Source: Lysobacter sp. ISL-50 (lineage in GTDB: Bacteria > Pseudomonadota > Gammaproteobacteria > Xanthomonadales > Xanthomonadaceae). From it: DNA of 64,000 bases. The notes under the pieces were generated by a model. The model was not told where the DNA came from. It ran no database searches and saw only the letters and a program-made list of their open reading frames with translations. The DNA lies in NCBI RefSeq assembly GCF_018612875.1, contig NZ_JAGGRI010000017.1, positions 62,001-126,000 of the forward strand. Direction: 5' to 3'. Position numbers and translations under genes: made by a program. How positions within the stretch are numbered: position 1 is the first letter of the stretch; every line of letters starts with the position of its first letter. This document shows positions 9,559 to 18,850 of this stretch, one piece after another.

Positions 9559-11064
9559 ATGGACAAGCCGACGCACCACGGCGCGGGCGCCGAGCCCGGT
9601 AACGGATTGCGTAAGCCCGCCGCGGCCTTTTCGCTGCGGGAAATGCTTGAGATCGCGTTCAAGGACCGGCGCCGCATCGCGCTGGCGTTTGCGATCTCCT
9701 TCGGCCTGGTGCTGTTGGCGTCGCTCCTGCCGACCGCGCGCTATGTCTCCGACGCCAGTCTGCTGGTGCGCCTGGGCCATGAATACGTCTACCTCGCCGA
9801 TACCTCCGAAGGTGGCGGCACCGGCGGCGCCACGCCGCTGATGTTCGACCGCACCGAGGCATTGAGCGCGGAAACCGAGATCCTCGCCAGCCGCGACGTG
9901 ATCCGCGATGCAGTCGCGCGCGTCGGTCTGAGCCGGCTGTATCCCTCGATCGCCAGGCAGAGCGAAGACCCGCGCCGTCCCAAGATCGATCAGGCCGTGC
10001 AGGCCTTCCGCGAACACCTGGACGCGCACCTGCTCAAGGGCGCCACGGTGATCCAGATCAACTTCAGCCATCCCGATCCGGTCGTCGCGCAACAGGCGTT
10101 GCGTGCCTTGGTCGAGACCTATCTCGACCGCCGCCGCGCGATTTTCTCCGACGACCAGGTGCGTTTTCTCGCCGGCCAGGTCGCCGCCGTCGACAAGCGC
10201 CTGAAAGATTCCGAGCGGCGCCTGACCGCGTTCAAGCAGACCCACGGCATCGTCAACTACGACCAGCAGATCAGCTTGTTGCTGCAGCAGGGCAACGACC
10301 TGGAAACCCGTTTCAACGAGGCCAGCCAACAGGCGCAGACCGCGAACGCGCGGGCCAAGACGCTCAAGCGGATCGCCGGAAAGACCCCGGCGAATCTGGT
10401 CCAGTACAGCGAAACCCTGGGCGATCCGCAGGTGCCGCGCCAGTTGTTGGACCTTCAGCTCAAGGAACAGAGCCTGCGTTCACGCTATGTCGATGACAAC
10501 CCGTTGGTGGTGAACGCGCAGAAGGATGTTTCCACCGCGGAATCCTTCATCCGGCAACAGCGCCGCGCGCCGCCTACCACGGTCCGCACCGGCCGCAATC
10601 CGGTGCGCGAGGCCGCCGAGCTGGATCTGCTGCGTGCGACCTCGGACGAATCGGCGCTGGCGGGCGGCCGCAAAGCCTTGCAGGAGCGCCTCACCCAGTT
10701 GCGCAAGCGCGCCGCCGAGCTGAGTCGGCAGCAGATCGAACTGGGCGCGCTGAGCCGCGAACAGAAACTGCTGGAAGACAGCTACGCGAACTATGGGCGC
10801 AAACTGGAAGCCGCCCGCATCAACGAGGCGCGCGACCAGAAACAGCGCACGAGCGTCAGCGTGCTGCAGGCGGCGAGTTGGCCGCTCAAGCCCAAGAGCG
10901 TGCGACTGGCGATCATCGGCATCGGTTTCTTCTTCAGCCTGGGCGTGGCGCTGGTCGTGGCTTTCTTGTGCGAGGCCTTGCGTTCGAGTTTCCTGTCGCC
11001 GCAGAAGCTGGAACGCAGCCTGGGCGTGCCGGTGCTGGCGACGATGCCGCTGGTGGAGCGCTGA
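9559..11064 (+). CDS. gumC: polysaccharide co-polymerase / chain-length protein (GumC/Wzz family)
   Basis: Inner-membrane protein of 501 residues expected to set chain length and couple polymerisation to export. It has two membrane segments (about residues 36-56, IALAFAISFGLVLLASLL, and 447-467, LAIIGIGFFFSLGVALVVAF) bracketing a long periplasmic helical region rich in coiled coil (roughly 190-430). No C-terminal tyrosine-kinase domain is present, so a separate ATPase partner would be expected. The CpsD-like domain fused to the WecG-type gene at 14679 is a candidate partner. The gene touches the export gene upstream and overlaps the GH5 gene by one base. Confidence 0.92.
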   Translation: MDKPTHHGAGAEPGNGLRKPAAAFSLREMLEIAFKDRRRIALAFAISFGLVLLASLLPTARYVSDASLLVRLGHEYVYLADTSEGGGTGGATPLMFDRTEALSAETEILASRDVIRDAVARVGLSRLYPSIARQSEDPRRPKIDQAVQAFREHLDAHLLKGATVIQINFSHPDPVVAQQALRALVETYLDRRRAIFSDDQVRFLAGQVAAVDKRLKDSERRLTAFKQTHGIVNYDQQISLLLQQGNDLETRFNEASQQAQTANARAKTLKRIAGKTPANLVQYSETLGDPQVPRQLLDLQLKEQSLRSRYVDDNPLVVNAQKDVSTAESFIRQQRRAPPTTVRTGRNPVREAAELDLLRATSDESALAGGRKALQERLTQLRKRAAELSRQQIELGALSREQKLLEDSYANYGRKLEAARINEARDQKQRTSVSVLQAASWPLKPKSVRLAIIGIGFFFSLGVALVVAFLCEALRSSFLSPQKLERSLGVPVLATMPLVER

Positions 11065-12200
11065 TGGCGGCGGGCCGTCCGCCGCTGAGTAGGCGTGCAT
11101 GGCGCGGCCTGATGTTCTTGCTGTTGCTGCTCAGCGGCAGCGCGGGCGCGGCCGGGTTTCAGCGCGGCGTCAATCTGAGCCGATGGTTCGAGGCCAGCGC
11201 GGGAGCGCCGGTGGAGAGCAGCGAGCTGCGCCGCCTGCGCGATGCCGGTTTCGATCACGTGCGTATCCCGGTCGATCCGGTCGCGCTGGGCTGGTCGCCG
11301 GTTCGCGGTCCGCGACTGATCGGTAGCGCGCGATTGCGCGCCGCGATCGACGCCGCCTTGGCGGCCGGGTTGGACGTGATCGTCGATCTGCATCCCGACC
11401 AGGACGCGAAGCTGTCGATCGAGAGCGACCCGGTGTGGGCCGACGGCTATGTCGCGATGTGGGAACATCTGGCGACCGAGTTCAAGCCGCTGCCGCCGCG
11501 TCGCGTCGCTTTCGAGCTGCTCAACGAACCGGGTTATTACGGGCTGACCGGTTCCTTCGCCTGGAGCCGATACCAGCGACGATTGGTGAAGGCCGTTCGC
11601 GGCGTATTGCCGCGGCACACGCTTATCGTCAGCGGCCGCAAGGGCGGCAGCCTGGAAGGTCTGACTGAACTGGCCCGGCTCGACGACGACAATCTGATCT
11701 ACAGCTTCCACTACTACCTGCCGTACATCTTCACCCACCAAGGCGCGAGCTGGATGCAAGGCGACGAATGGACCACTGCCGGGCATTGGCGCCGCGTGCG
11801 CTACCCGTCGGCGCTCGCACGCGCACAGTTGCCGCGTACCGACGGAAAAGTCGCGGTGGATCGGGCCAAGGACGAGTTGACCGAGTATTTCCAGGCCGGC
11901 TGGGACCGCGAGCAGATCGCCAAGCAGTGGCAGCCGCTGCGCGACTGGGCGCGACGCAACCGGGTCCGCGTGCACTGCGGCGAGTTCGGGGTGATCCGTA
12001 ACGGCGTGGACGCGCAATCGCGCTATCGCTGGATCGGCGACGTGCGTTCGCTGGTCGAGGCGAACGGCTGGGGCTGGTCGATGTGGAACTACGCCGACGA
12101 TTTCGGCATCACCGGCAATAGCAACACCGACGGGAGCGCGCGCGGCGAACTCGAACCGGCGGCCCTGCAGGCACTGGGCCTGAAGAAGGCCGCGCCATGA
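11064..12200 (+). CDS. secreted GH5 glycoside hydrolase in the exopolysaccharide operon
   Basis: A 378-residue GH5 (endoglucanase-like) enzyme with a signal peptide (LMFLLLLLSGSAGAAG). Family features in order: RGVNLSRWFE, HVRIPVDP, VDLHPDQDAK, the acid/base glutamate in FELLNEPGY, HYYLPYIFTHQ, and the nucleophile glutamate in HCGEFGVIRNG; the end carries WSMWNYADDFGITG. Start and stop overlap both neighbours (TGATG and ATGA), so it is translated as part of the operon. Glycanases inside export clusters, such as BcsZ and AlgL, trim or clear polymer in the periplasm. I infer a similar role here, which would imply beta-glucan linkages in the exopolysaccharide backbone. Confidence 0.92.
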   Translation: MAAGRPPLSRRAWRGLMFLLLLLSGSAGAAGFQRGVNLSRWFEASAGAPVESSELRRLRDAGFDHVRIPVDPVALGWSPVRGPRLIGSARLRAAIDAALAAGLDVIVDLHPDQDAKLSIESDPVWADGYVAMWEHLATEFKPLPPRRVAFELLNEPGYYGLTGSFAWSRYQRRLVKAVRGVLPRHTLIVSGRKGGSLEGLTELARLDDDNLIYSFHYYLPYIFTHQGASWMQGDEWTTAGHWRRVRYPSALARAQLPRTDGKVAVDRAKDELTEYFQAGWDREQIAKQWQPLRDWARRNRVRVHCGEFGVIRNGVDAQSRYRWIGDVRSLVEANGWGWSMWNYADDFGITGNSNTDGSARGELEPAALQALGLKKAAP

Positions 12201-13519
12201 ATACGGCCGGCGCACAGGCGGGCATCCTTCAGCGCATCGGTTATGCGATCGCCGCGTTGGCCCTGGTCGCGTATCTGACCTTGTCGCCGGCGTTGCTGTC
12301 CGTGCTGGGGATTCCCTACGACGCGCCTTACGGCAACTTCCTGTTCAAGCTGCACCCTGGCGACTACTTGCTCGCCCTGGCGCTGGCGTTTTCCCTGGCC
12401 GGGCAGGGCAATCCCCTGGTGGCGTTGCTCGGGCGCCTGCGCGAATCGCCGCCGCTGAGCCTGTATCTGGCCGCGATGACGCTGACTTTCGTCTACTCGT
12501 TGCTGCGTTACGGTCCCTCGGGGTCCGCGTTTTTTATCGACACGTTGATGATGCCGGCGGTGGTCGTGTTGATCATGAGCCGTTTGAACGACGCGCAGTT
12601 GCGCGGTCTTTGCCGGCTCATCGTGGTACTGGTGGTGGTAAACGCGGCGATCGGTCTGGCCGAAGCGGCGTTCCAGCATCACTTGGTGCCCTATACCGTG
12701 GCCGGCGGCGTGCCGGTCATCGAAGACAAATTCCGCGCGACCGCCTTGCTCGGCCACCCGCTTGAAAACGCCTTGCTGACCAGCATCGTGCTGCTGGCCT
12801 GCCTGGATATGCCGATGCCGCCGTGGCGGCGCTGGGCGTTGAGCGGCTTCCTGGTTCTTGCCTTGCTCGCCTTCGGCGGGCGTACCAGCTTCCTGCTGAC
12901 CGTCATGGCGGTGCTGGCCTATTCGGCGTTGCACGCGGGCAAGGGGCTGCGCGCCGGGCGTTACGGCTATCTGCACATCGTCGGCTCCTGCGTTGCCGCA
13001 TTGTTCGCGCTGCCGGTAGTGGCGGCATTGGTCTGGAGCAGCGGCCTGGGCGAGCGGATCTTCGAAGGTCTGTATCTGGACGACAGCGCCGCCGTGCGCT
13101 TTCGCATCTTCTCGGTATTCGATTACCTCGACCTCTTTGATGTTCTGTTCGGTATTTCGCCGGCGCAGATCCAGGAGCTGTCGGCGCGCATCGGCCTGTC
13201 CACGAATCTTGAAGCGATCGAGAACTTTTGGTTGTTCATGCTGCTGCAGCTGGGCGTATTCGGTTTCGCGACGTTCGCGATCGGTCTGTTCAGCGGCTTG
13301 TGGCTGCTGTGGCGCCGCGCCGGAACCGGCGCGCGCTGGACCTTGCTGGTGTTTCTGATCACCGCATCGACCACCAATTCGCTGGCCTCGAAGACCAGCG
13401 CCTTGACCTTGCTGTTCGCGATGCTGTGCGCTGCGGCCGGCTACCGCCCGGCGCGTCAGCTTACTTCTCAGGCCGCCAGAAGCTGGGATATGCCCGTGCG
13501 ACAGGGAGTCTATGCATGA
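12197..13519 (+). CDS. VpsF-like polysaccharide polymerase (Wzy-type membrane protein)
   Basis: A 440-residue integral membrane protein with about ten hydrophobic segments and a larger soluble loop around residues 285-335, the general plan of O-antigen/exopolysaccharide polymerases. The segment ATALLGHPLENALL and the loop DDSAAVRFRIFSVFDYL resemble VpsF-type proteins of Vibrio and other gammaproteobacteria. Its likely task is polymerising lipid-linked repeat units in the periplasm. It overlaps the GH5 gene and the next glycosyltransferase by four bases each (ATGA). Wzy-type sequences diverge quickly, so the family assignment rests on layout plus a few motifs. Confidence 0.8.
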   Translation: MNTAGAQAGILQRIGYAIAALALVAYLTLSPALLSVLGIPYDAPYGNFLFKLHPGDYLLALALAFSLAGQGNPLVALLGRLRESPPLSLYLAAMTLTFVYSLLRYGPSGSAFFIDTLMMPAVVVLIMSRLNDAQLRGLCRLIVVLVVVNAAIGLAEAAFQHHLVPYTVAGGVPVIEDKFRATALLGHPLENALLTSIVLLACLDMPMPPWRRWALSGFLVLALLAFGGRTSFLLTVMAVLAYSALHAGKGLRAGRYGYLHIVGSCVAALFALPVVAALVWSSGLGERIFEGLYLDDSAAVRFRIFSVFDYLDLFDVLFGISPAQIQELSARIGLSTNLEAIENFWLFMLLQLGVFGFATFAIGLFSGLWLLWRRAGTGARWTLLVFLITASTTNSLASKTSALTLLFAMLCAAAGYRPARQLTSQAARSWDMPVRQGVYA

Positions 13520-14682
13520 CCCGAGTATCCGTCATCAGCGCGCACGATGGATGGCAGATCAGGCCGCCACGCCCGCTGCGCGCCTTGCACCTCATCAACG
13601 GCGAGCACTACGCCGGCGCGGAGCGCGTGCAGGATCTGCTGGCGCAGCAACTGTCGCGGTTCGGTTGGGTGGCTGATTTCGTCTGTCTCAAGCAAGGCGT
13701 GTTCGAGCAAGTCCGCGAGTCGACAGAAAGCCGGGTCACCACGCTCAACATGCGTTCGCGCCTGGATTTTTCGCCGGTAAGCCAAGTCGCCCGTCTGCTG
13801 CGCGAAGGCAATTACGACCTGTTGAATACCCACACCGTTCGTTCGGCCTTGATCGGACGCTTCGCCGCGCGCCGCGCGCGCAAGCCCATGGTCCACCACG
13901 TCCACAGCCGTACCGACTTCGATACCGAGAGCGCCCTGCGTAACGGGATCAACAGCGCGATCCAGACCTTCAGTCTCAGGCGCGCGAAGCGCCTGATCGC
14001 GGTGTCGCACGGAACCGCCGACTATCTGCGCAAGATCGGCTACGACGACGACCGGATCCGTGTCGTCCCGAACGGGGTCCCCCGCGCGGATTCGCCGCGA
14101 GACTGGCGGCCGCCGCCGTCGCAATGGGTGCTCGGCATGGTCGCCTTGTTCCGTCCGCGCAAGGGGGTCGAGGTGTTGATTCGGACGCTGGCCTCGCTGC
14201 GAGCGGCCGGATATCCGGTGGTCTTGCACGCGATCGGCGGTTTCGAAAGCGAGTCGTATCGCCAGCAAGTGCTCGAGTTCGCGCAAGTGCAGGGCGTGGC
14301 CGAGTCCATCGTGTGGACCGGTTTCACCCGCGATATCGCCGGCGAGCTGGCCAAGATCCATTTGTTCGTACTGCCCAGTCTGTACGGCGAAGGCTTGCCG
14401 ATGGTGCTGATCGAAGCATTGGCGGTCGGTTTGCCGGTTATCGCCACCTCGAACGAGGGCATTCCCGAAGTGCTGGCTTATGGCGGCGCCGGAATGCTGG
14501 TGCCGCCGGGCGATGCGGCCGCATTGACCCAGGCGGTGATCGCGATGGTCGAGCAACCAAAACGCACGCAATTGCTGGCGCACGCGGGTCTGCGCCGGCA
14601 GCGCGAGCACTATTCCGATATCGCGATGGCGCGACAGGTCGCCGCGGTTTATCAGGAAGTGCTGCAGGAAGCCAAGCCATGA
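13516..14682 (+). CDS. GT4-family glycosyltransferase
   Basis: A cytoplasmic GT-B glycosyltransferase of 388 residues, starting at an ATG that overlaps the polymerase stop (ATGA). The N-terminal domain opens with LRALHLINGEHYAGAERVQ, the typical donor/acceptor loop of GT4 enzymes; the C-terminal domain carries LGMVALFRPRKGVEVLI and the E-x7-E region GEGLPMVLIEALAVGLPVIA. It should add one sugar to the lipid-linked repeat unit. Donor sugar and linkage cannot be read from the sequence. Confidence 0.92.
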   Translation: MTRVSVISAHDGWQIRPPRPLRALHLINGEHYAGAERVQDLLAQQLSRFGWVADFVCLKQGVFEQVRESTESRVTTLNMRSRLDFSPVSQVARLLREGNYDLLNTHTVRSALIGRFAARRARKPMVHHVHSRTDFDTESALRNGINSAIQTFSLRRAKRLIAVSHGTADYLRKIGYDDDRIRVVPNGVPRADSPRDWRPPPSQWVLGMVALFRPRKGVEVLIRTLASLRAAGYPVVLHAIGGFESESYRQQVLEFAQVQGVAESIVWTGFTRDIAGELAKIHLFVLPSLYGEGLPMVLIEALAVGLPVIATSNEGIPEVLAYGGAGMLVPPGDAAALTQAVIAMVEQPKRTQLLAHAGLRRQREHYSDIAMARQVAAVYQEVLQEAKP

Positions 14683-16121
14683 GCGATATTCTGGCCGCGT
14701 CCGCCGCGGGCGAGCGCAAGGTTTCGCGAATTCACGATTTGCTCGACCGGATGCGCGTCGTCGCGGACGTGCGCCAGCATCGCCGTTTGCTCGATGAGTT
14801 GAGCCGGCCGAAGCGCGTGCGAGTCGTTTCGTTTCTGAATCAGCATGCCTTCAATCTGGCGTGGACCGATCCTGCGTTCGGCGACGATCTGCTGCGCAGC
14901 GATGTCCTGCTGCGCGATGGCGTCGGCATGGCCGCCTGCCTGCGCCTGCTCGCCCGCGAGCCCGGGATGAATTTGAACGGCACCGACTTCATTCCCGAGG
15001 TGATCGCGGCCTATGCGGGCCGGCCCGTGGCGTTGATCGGCACCACCGAACCCTATCTGGAACGCGCCAGGCAATACCTGCACGAACGCGGCGCCGAGGT
15101 CGTCTGCGCGCTCGACGGATTCGGCGATGAAGCGCGTTACCTGGCGGCGGTCGCGGAATCCCGGCCGGACCTGATCATCCTCGGCATGGGGATGCCGAAG
15201 CAGGAGCGGATCGCTTCGTGCCTGGCCGCGGCGGCGGACTATCCGGTGGTCATCATCAACGGCGGCGCGATTCTCGATTTTCTCGCCGGGCGTTTCCCGC
15301 GGGCGCCGATGTGGGTTCGCCGCGTCCGGATGGAGTGGCTGTACCGGCTGGCCCGCGAGCCGCGCCGTTTGTGGCGCCGTTATCTGCTCGGCGGCGCGCA
15401 GTTCCTGTCGCGCGTTATCCGGCTGTGTTGGGGCGATGGCCCCGTCCCGTCCGCGGCCGGGATGAGTCACGCCGTCGATTCCACCGTAACGACCTGGGAG
15501 ATGCCCTCGATGGCCATGGATACGCAGCCTTTGTTCGCTCAGACCGATACGCGTCTGGCCCAGTTGGTGCAGCGCCTAGATGTGGGCCTGGGCGAAGGCG
15601 GAAGACGCATCGTGCAATTCATCGCGGCGCGGCCGGGCGAGGGGGTCAGCAGCCTGGCCTACAGTTACGCGCTGGCCTGCGCGCAACTGCGCAAGCGCAG
15701 GGTGCTGCTGCTTTCCAACGACATGGACGATGCCGAACAGGCCGCGTGCCTGGTCGATGAGGTCGGCAGGGACGATCCCGATCCAATCGTGCCGGCCGCC
15801 GGCGAGGGGGTGACGCGCATGCGCTTGTTCAGTCACACGCGCAGTTATCAAGACAATTACGCGGTGCTCGACGACCGCGCCGTGTGGAAAGGGCTGGCCG
15901 AGCGCTTCGACGAAATCGTCGTGGATGCGCGCTCGCCTTTCGCCCTGGCGACGGCCAAGCACGCCGGCGGGGTGATTCTTGTGGTCGAAGCCGAAGTCAC
16001 GCGCGCTTCGTTGCTGCGTAAGTTGCTCGACGATCTGGCCGGAGTCAACGCGCGCGTGCTCGGATCGGTATTGAACAAGCATCGTAGCCACCTGCCGTAT
16101 GCGTTGCATGAGCGACTTTGA
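14679..16121 (+). CDS. WecG/TagA/CpsF-type glycosyltransferase fused to a degenerate CpsD-like P-loop domain
   Basis: One uninterrupted frame of 480 residues. Residues about 45-250 are a GT26 (WecG/TagA/CpsF) enzyme: LLRDGVGMAACLRLL, GTDFIPEV, VALIGTTEPYLERA, DLIILGMGMPKQE and VIINGGAILDFLAGRFPRAP are all present. Residues about 262-480 resemble the cytoplasmic BY-kinase/CpsD ATPase module (IVQFIAARPGEGVSSLAYSY, EIVVDARSPF, GVILVVEAEVTRASLLRKLL, VLGSVLNKHRSHLP). The Walker A lysine is replaced by valine (GEGVSS instead of GEGKS/T), and there is no tyrosine cluster at the end. An ATG at codon 262 could give a separate second product, but no stop separates the two parts. It overlaps both neighbours. 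Confidence 0.88.
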   Translation: MSDILAASAAGERKVSRIHDLLDRMRVVADVRQHRRLLDELSRPKRVRVVSFLNQHAFNLAWTDPAFGDDLLRSDVLLRDGVGMAACLRLLAREPGMNLNGTDFIPEVIAAYAGRPVALIGTTEPYLERARQYLHERGAEVVCALDGFGDEARYLAAVAESRPDLIILGMGMPKQERIASCLAAAADYPVVIINGGAILDFLAGRFPRAPMWVRRVRMEWLYRLAREPRRLWRRYLLGGAQFLSRVIRLCWGDGPVPSAAGMSHAVDSTVTTWEMPSMAMDTQPLFAQTDTRLAQLVQRLDVGLGEGGRRIVQFIAARPGEGVSSLAYSYALACAQLRKRRVLLLSNDMDDAEQAACLVDEVGRDDPDPIVPAAGEGVTRMRLFSHTRSYQDNYAVLDDRAVWKGLAERFDEIVVDARSPFALATAKHAGGVILVVEAEVTRASLLRKLLDDLAGVNARVLGSVLNKHRSHLPYALHERL

Positions 16122-17655
16122 AGATCCCTCGGCCGCGCGGGTCCGTATCGCCGTACTGTTGCCCGCGGTCCGCAGTCGCACATGGCAGGAAGACGCAGCC
16201 ATGGCGCTGCGCCGGTTGTCCGCGGTAGAGGTCGAGATCCGTCGCGTCGATGTCGAGCACACCGGTGATGCTCAGTGGCGAAGGTTGCAGACCACCGTGC
16301 CCGCCATGCTCGAATCTTCCGTGTCCTGTATCGATTCCGAGCCGGGCGACCCTTTCTGGAATGCGGTGATCGACCTGGCGGGCGTCGATGATCCCAACGC
16401 GTGGCGCGCATGCAGCATGCGCGGCGTATGGCAGCCGTTGGATGCGCAGGGTACGCACTTGGCCGCCGCCTATCCCTGCCTGGCCTCGATCACCTCCGGC
16501 ACCGGCGGCGAGCTGTTGTTGGTCCGCAATGGCGACACGGTCATCGATTCGGTTCGCTTCTTCGCTGATCCGCGCTACTCGAACTCGCTGGAAAACCTCT
16601 ACAAGCAGATCGTTCCGTTGCTGAGCAACGCGGTGCGGGATATGGCTTACGCCGACCACGACGAACCCGCATCGGTATTTTCGCGCCAGCCGCGCCCGAC
16701 CCGGTTGCGGCGGGCGGTTCATGAGCTCCGCGGCCGTGCATTGGCTTGGCGCAGGCGTGTGCAGGCGCGATGGTTCAGCGAGAGTTGGATGATCGGAGTC
16801 ATCGACGCGCCGATCCAGCACATGATCGACCAGCCGACGGAGCGCAGGGTTCGATGGCTCGGTACGCGCGAATCGATGTTCTATCGCGCCGATCCATTCG
16901 GCGTTCCGGGCGACGATCGCGTCGTCTATTGCGAAGTCTACGATTACCGCGACGGATTCGGCCGCATCGAAGCCGTCGAACTCGGCGACGGCCACGACAT
17001 CGTCGGTGCGGTGCCGGCCCAGCTGAAACTGCCCGGGCATATGTCCTATCCGTATTTGTTCGAGCATGAGGGCCGGGTGTATGCCGTGCCCGAAACCGCC
17101 GCCCGTGGAAAATGCGAGCTGTACGAAATCGATAAGACCGGGCAGTGGCGCTTTGTCGCGGTCCTGCTGGACGGCGTGGCCGCGGCCGATGCGAGCTTGT
17201 TCTGGTGGAACGATTTGTTTTGGCTGGCTTATACCGACCTGGCCCTGGGCCCGTTCGACAACTTGTGCTTGAGCTATTCCGAGGAACTGCATGGCCCTTG
17301 GAAGCCGCACCCGCGCAATCCGGTCAAGGTCGATCACCGCAGTTCGCGCCCGGCGGGAACGCCGTTCGTTCGCGATGGCGTGCTGTATCGGCCGGCGCAG
17401 GATTGCGGCAGCGGCTACGGACAAGCGGTCGTGATCAATCGGGTGTCGTTGTGCACGCCGCAGCAGTATCGCGAGCAGTCCGTGCGCCATTGCCTTCCCG
17501 ATCCGGGCGGGCGCAATCCGCATGGCTTGCATACCGTGTCGGCCTGGGGCGAGCGGACCTTGGTCGACGGAAAACGTTATGTTTTCAATCTGCATGAGCT
17601 GACTCGCAAGCTGCGGCATCGGCGCGACGATTCTCGCCGGGCGGTTCGCGAATGA
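16099..17655 (+). CDS. two-domain protein with a GINT1/GH43-like beta-propeller
   Basis: About 518 residues without signal peptide. The N-terminal ~200 residues (RIAVLLPAVRSRTWQEDAA onwards) I do not recognise, although the layout resembles N-terminal domains fused to bacterial sugar-modifying propellers. From about residue 230 the sequence follows a five-bladed propeller pattern similar to GH43/GH68 enzymes and to the N-terminal domain of plant GINT1: HMSYPYLFEHEGRVYAVPET, then CELYEID, DASLFWWNDLFWLAYTD and SRPAGTPFVRDGVLYRPAQD. Bacterial relatives occur in polysaccharide clusters, but their reaction is not established. An ATG at 16108 (MSDFED) is an equally possible start. Confidence 0.7.
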   Translation: MRCMSDFEDPSAARVRIAVLLPAVRSRTWQEDAAMALRRLSAVEVEIRRVDVEHTGDAQWRRLQTTVPAMLESSVSCIDSEPGDPFWNAVIDLAGVDDPNAWRACSMRGVWQPLDAQGTHLAAAYPCLASITSGTGGELLLVRNGDTVIDSVRFFADPRYSNSLENLYKQIVPLLSNAVRDMAYADHDEPASVFSRQPRPTRLRRAVHELRGRALAWRRRVQARWFSESWMIGVIDAPIQHMIDQPTERRVRWLGTRESMFYRADPFGVPGDDRVVYCEVYDYRDGFGRIEAVELGDGHDIVGAVPAQLKLPGHMSYPYLFEHEGRVYAVPETAARGKCELYEIDKTGQWRFVAVLLDGVAAADASLFWWNDLFWLAYTDLALGPFDNLCLSYSEELHGPWKPHPRNPVKVDHRSSRPAGTPFVRDGVLYRPAQDCGSGYGQAVVINRVSLCTPQQYREQSVRHCLPDPGGRNPHGLHTVSAWGERTLVDGKRYVFNLHELTRKLRHRRDDSRRAVRE

Positions 17656-18830
17656 GCCTCATCGGCTCCACGGCAGGCGTGCCCGGCAATCGGTCCGGGC
17701 TTGCGCCTGCGCGTAAGGTCATGGTCTATCTGCCGCAGCTCAAGGTGGGCGGCGCCGAGATTTCGATGCTGCGCCTGGCCCAGGGGCTACGGCAGCGGGG
17801 CGTCGAAACAGCGCTGGTGGTGCATCGCGCCGACGAAGCGGCCCGGGCCTTGGCCGGCGATATCGAGCTGATATCGCTGGCGGCCGACAGGACCTTGAGC
17901 GTGCCGATTCGATTGGCGCGTCTGCTGCGCAGCCGAAGGCCCGAGATCCTGATTTCGGCGCTCACGCACAGCAATATCGTCGCGTGCCTGGCCGCGCGTC
18001 TGGCCGGTTCGCGAACGCGCGTGGTCGTGACCGAGCACGCGCCGGTTTCGTCGATGCGGCAGTTGGACCGGTCGCGGCGCTATCGCGCGACGCTGCGATT
18101 GATGCCCTGGGCTTATCGGCTCAGCGATGCGATCGTAGCGGTATCGCAAGGCGTATCGAACGATATCGCCGGACCGCTGGGGCCGGCCAATCGGTCGCGC
18201 CTGTCGGTTATTGCGAATCCGATCCTGCGCGAGGATTGGCAGGCGCTGTCGGAAGCGGCGTTGGACGACGATTGGTTCCGGCCGGGCAGCACGCCGGTGA
18301 TCGTATCGGTCGGCCGCCTGAGTCCGGAGAAGAACTTCATCGGATTGATCGGCGCCTACGCCGGGCTGCGCCTGCCGATGCGCGTGCATCTGGCGATCGT
18401 CGGTGAAGGTCCGCAGCGACCGGTCTTGCAGGCGCTGATCGACGATCTGGGTTTGGGCGAGCGCGTGCGCTTGCTGGGGCAGCGCGATAATCCCTACGCC
18501 TATATGCGCCACGCCCGCGTCTTCGCGCTGGCTTCCGTGTTCGAAGGCTTCGGCAACGTATTGATCGAAGCCATGGCCTGCGGCGCGCCGGTCGTCAGTA
18601 CCGATTGCCCGGTGGGGCCGCGCGAAATACTGCGCGACGGGCTCTACGGCACCTTGGTCGCGGTCGGCGATACGGCGGCGCTGACCGCGGCCATCGAGAA
18701 CCAACTGCAACGGCCCAATGCCCGGGTCGAGGCCGACGCCAAGGCGCATGCGTTGCAGTTCACGGTCGAGCGCAGCGTCGATCGGTATCTGGCGCTGTTC
18801 GATCGCATCGCGCCGATCCGCGGCGCGTAG
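17652..18830 (+). CDS. GT4-family glycosyltransferase
   Basis: A 392-residue GT-B enzyme. The N-terminal domain has VMVYLPQLKVGGAEISMLRL, the usual GT4 opening glycine loop; the middle has VIVSVGRLSPEKNFIGLIGAY; the nucleotide-binding part has FEGFGNVLIEAMACGAPVVS with the E-x7-E pattern. It overlaps the preceding gene by four bases (ATGA) and is the last plus-strand gene before the convergent minus-strand block. It presumably adds a further sugar in repeat-unit assembly; donor unknown. Confidence 0.92.
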   Translation: MSLIGSTAGVPGNRSGLAPARKVMVYLPQLKVGGAEISMLRLAQGLRQRGVETALVVHRADEAARALAGDIELISLAADRTLSVPIRLARLLRSRRPEILISALTHSNIVACLAARLAGSRTRVVVTEHAPVSSMRQLDRSRRYRATLRLMPWAYRLSDAIVAVSQGVSNDIAGPLGPANRSRLSVIANPILREDWQALSEAALDDDWFRPGSTPVIVSVGRLSPEKNFIGLIGAYAGLRLPMRVHLAIVGEGPQRPVLQALIDDLGLGERVRLLGQRDNPYAYMRHARVFALASVFEGFGNVLIEAMACGAPVVSTDCPVGPREILRDGLYGTLVAVGDTAALTAAIENQLQRPNARVEADAKAHALQFTVERSVDRYLALFDRIAPIRGA

Positions 18831-18850
18831 CGAAATCGCATTCCCGGATA

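Noticed and set aside
13228-13515. Upstream extension of the first GT4 gene
   Set aside because: It overlaps the polymerase gene in another frame; the ATGA overlap at 13516 fits the coupling of all neighbours.
7036-18830. Identification as the canonical xanthan gum operon
   Set aside because: Only the transferase, export and co-polymerase genes are gum-like; the VpsF-type polymerase, GH5, WecG fusion and propeller protein do not belong to the xanthan set.
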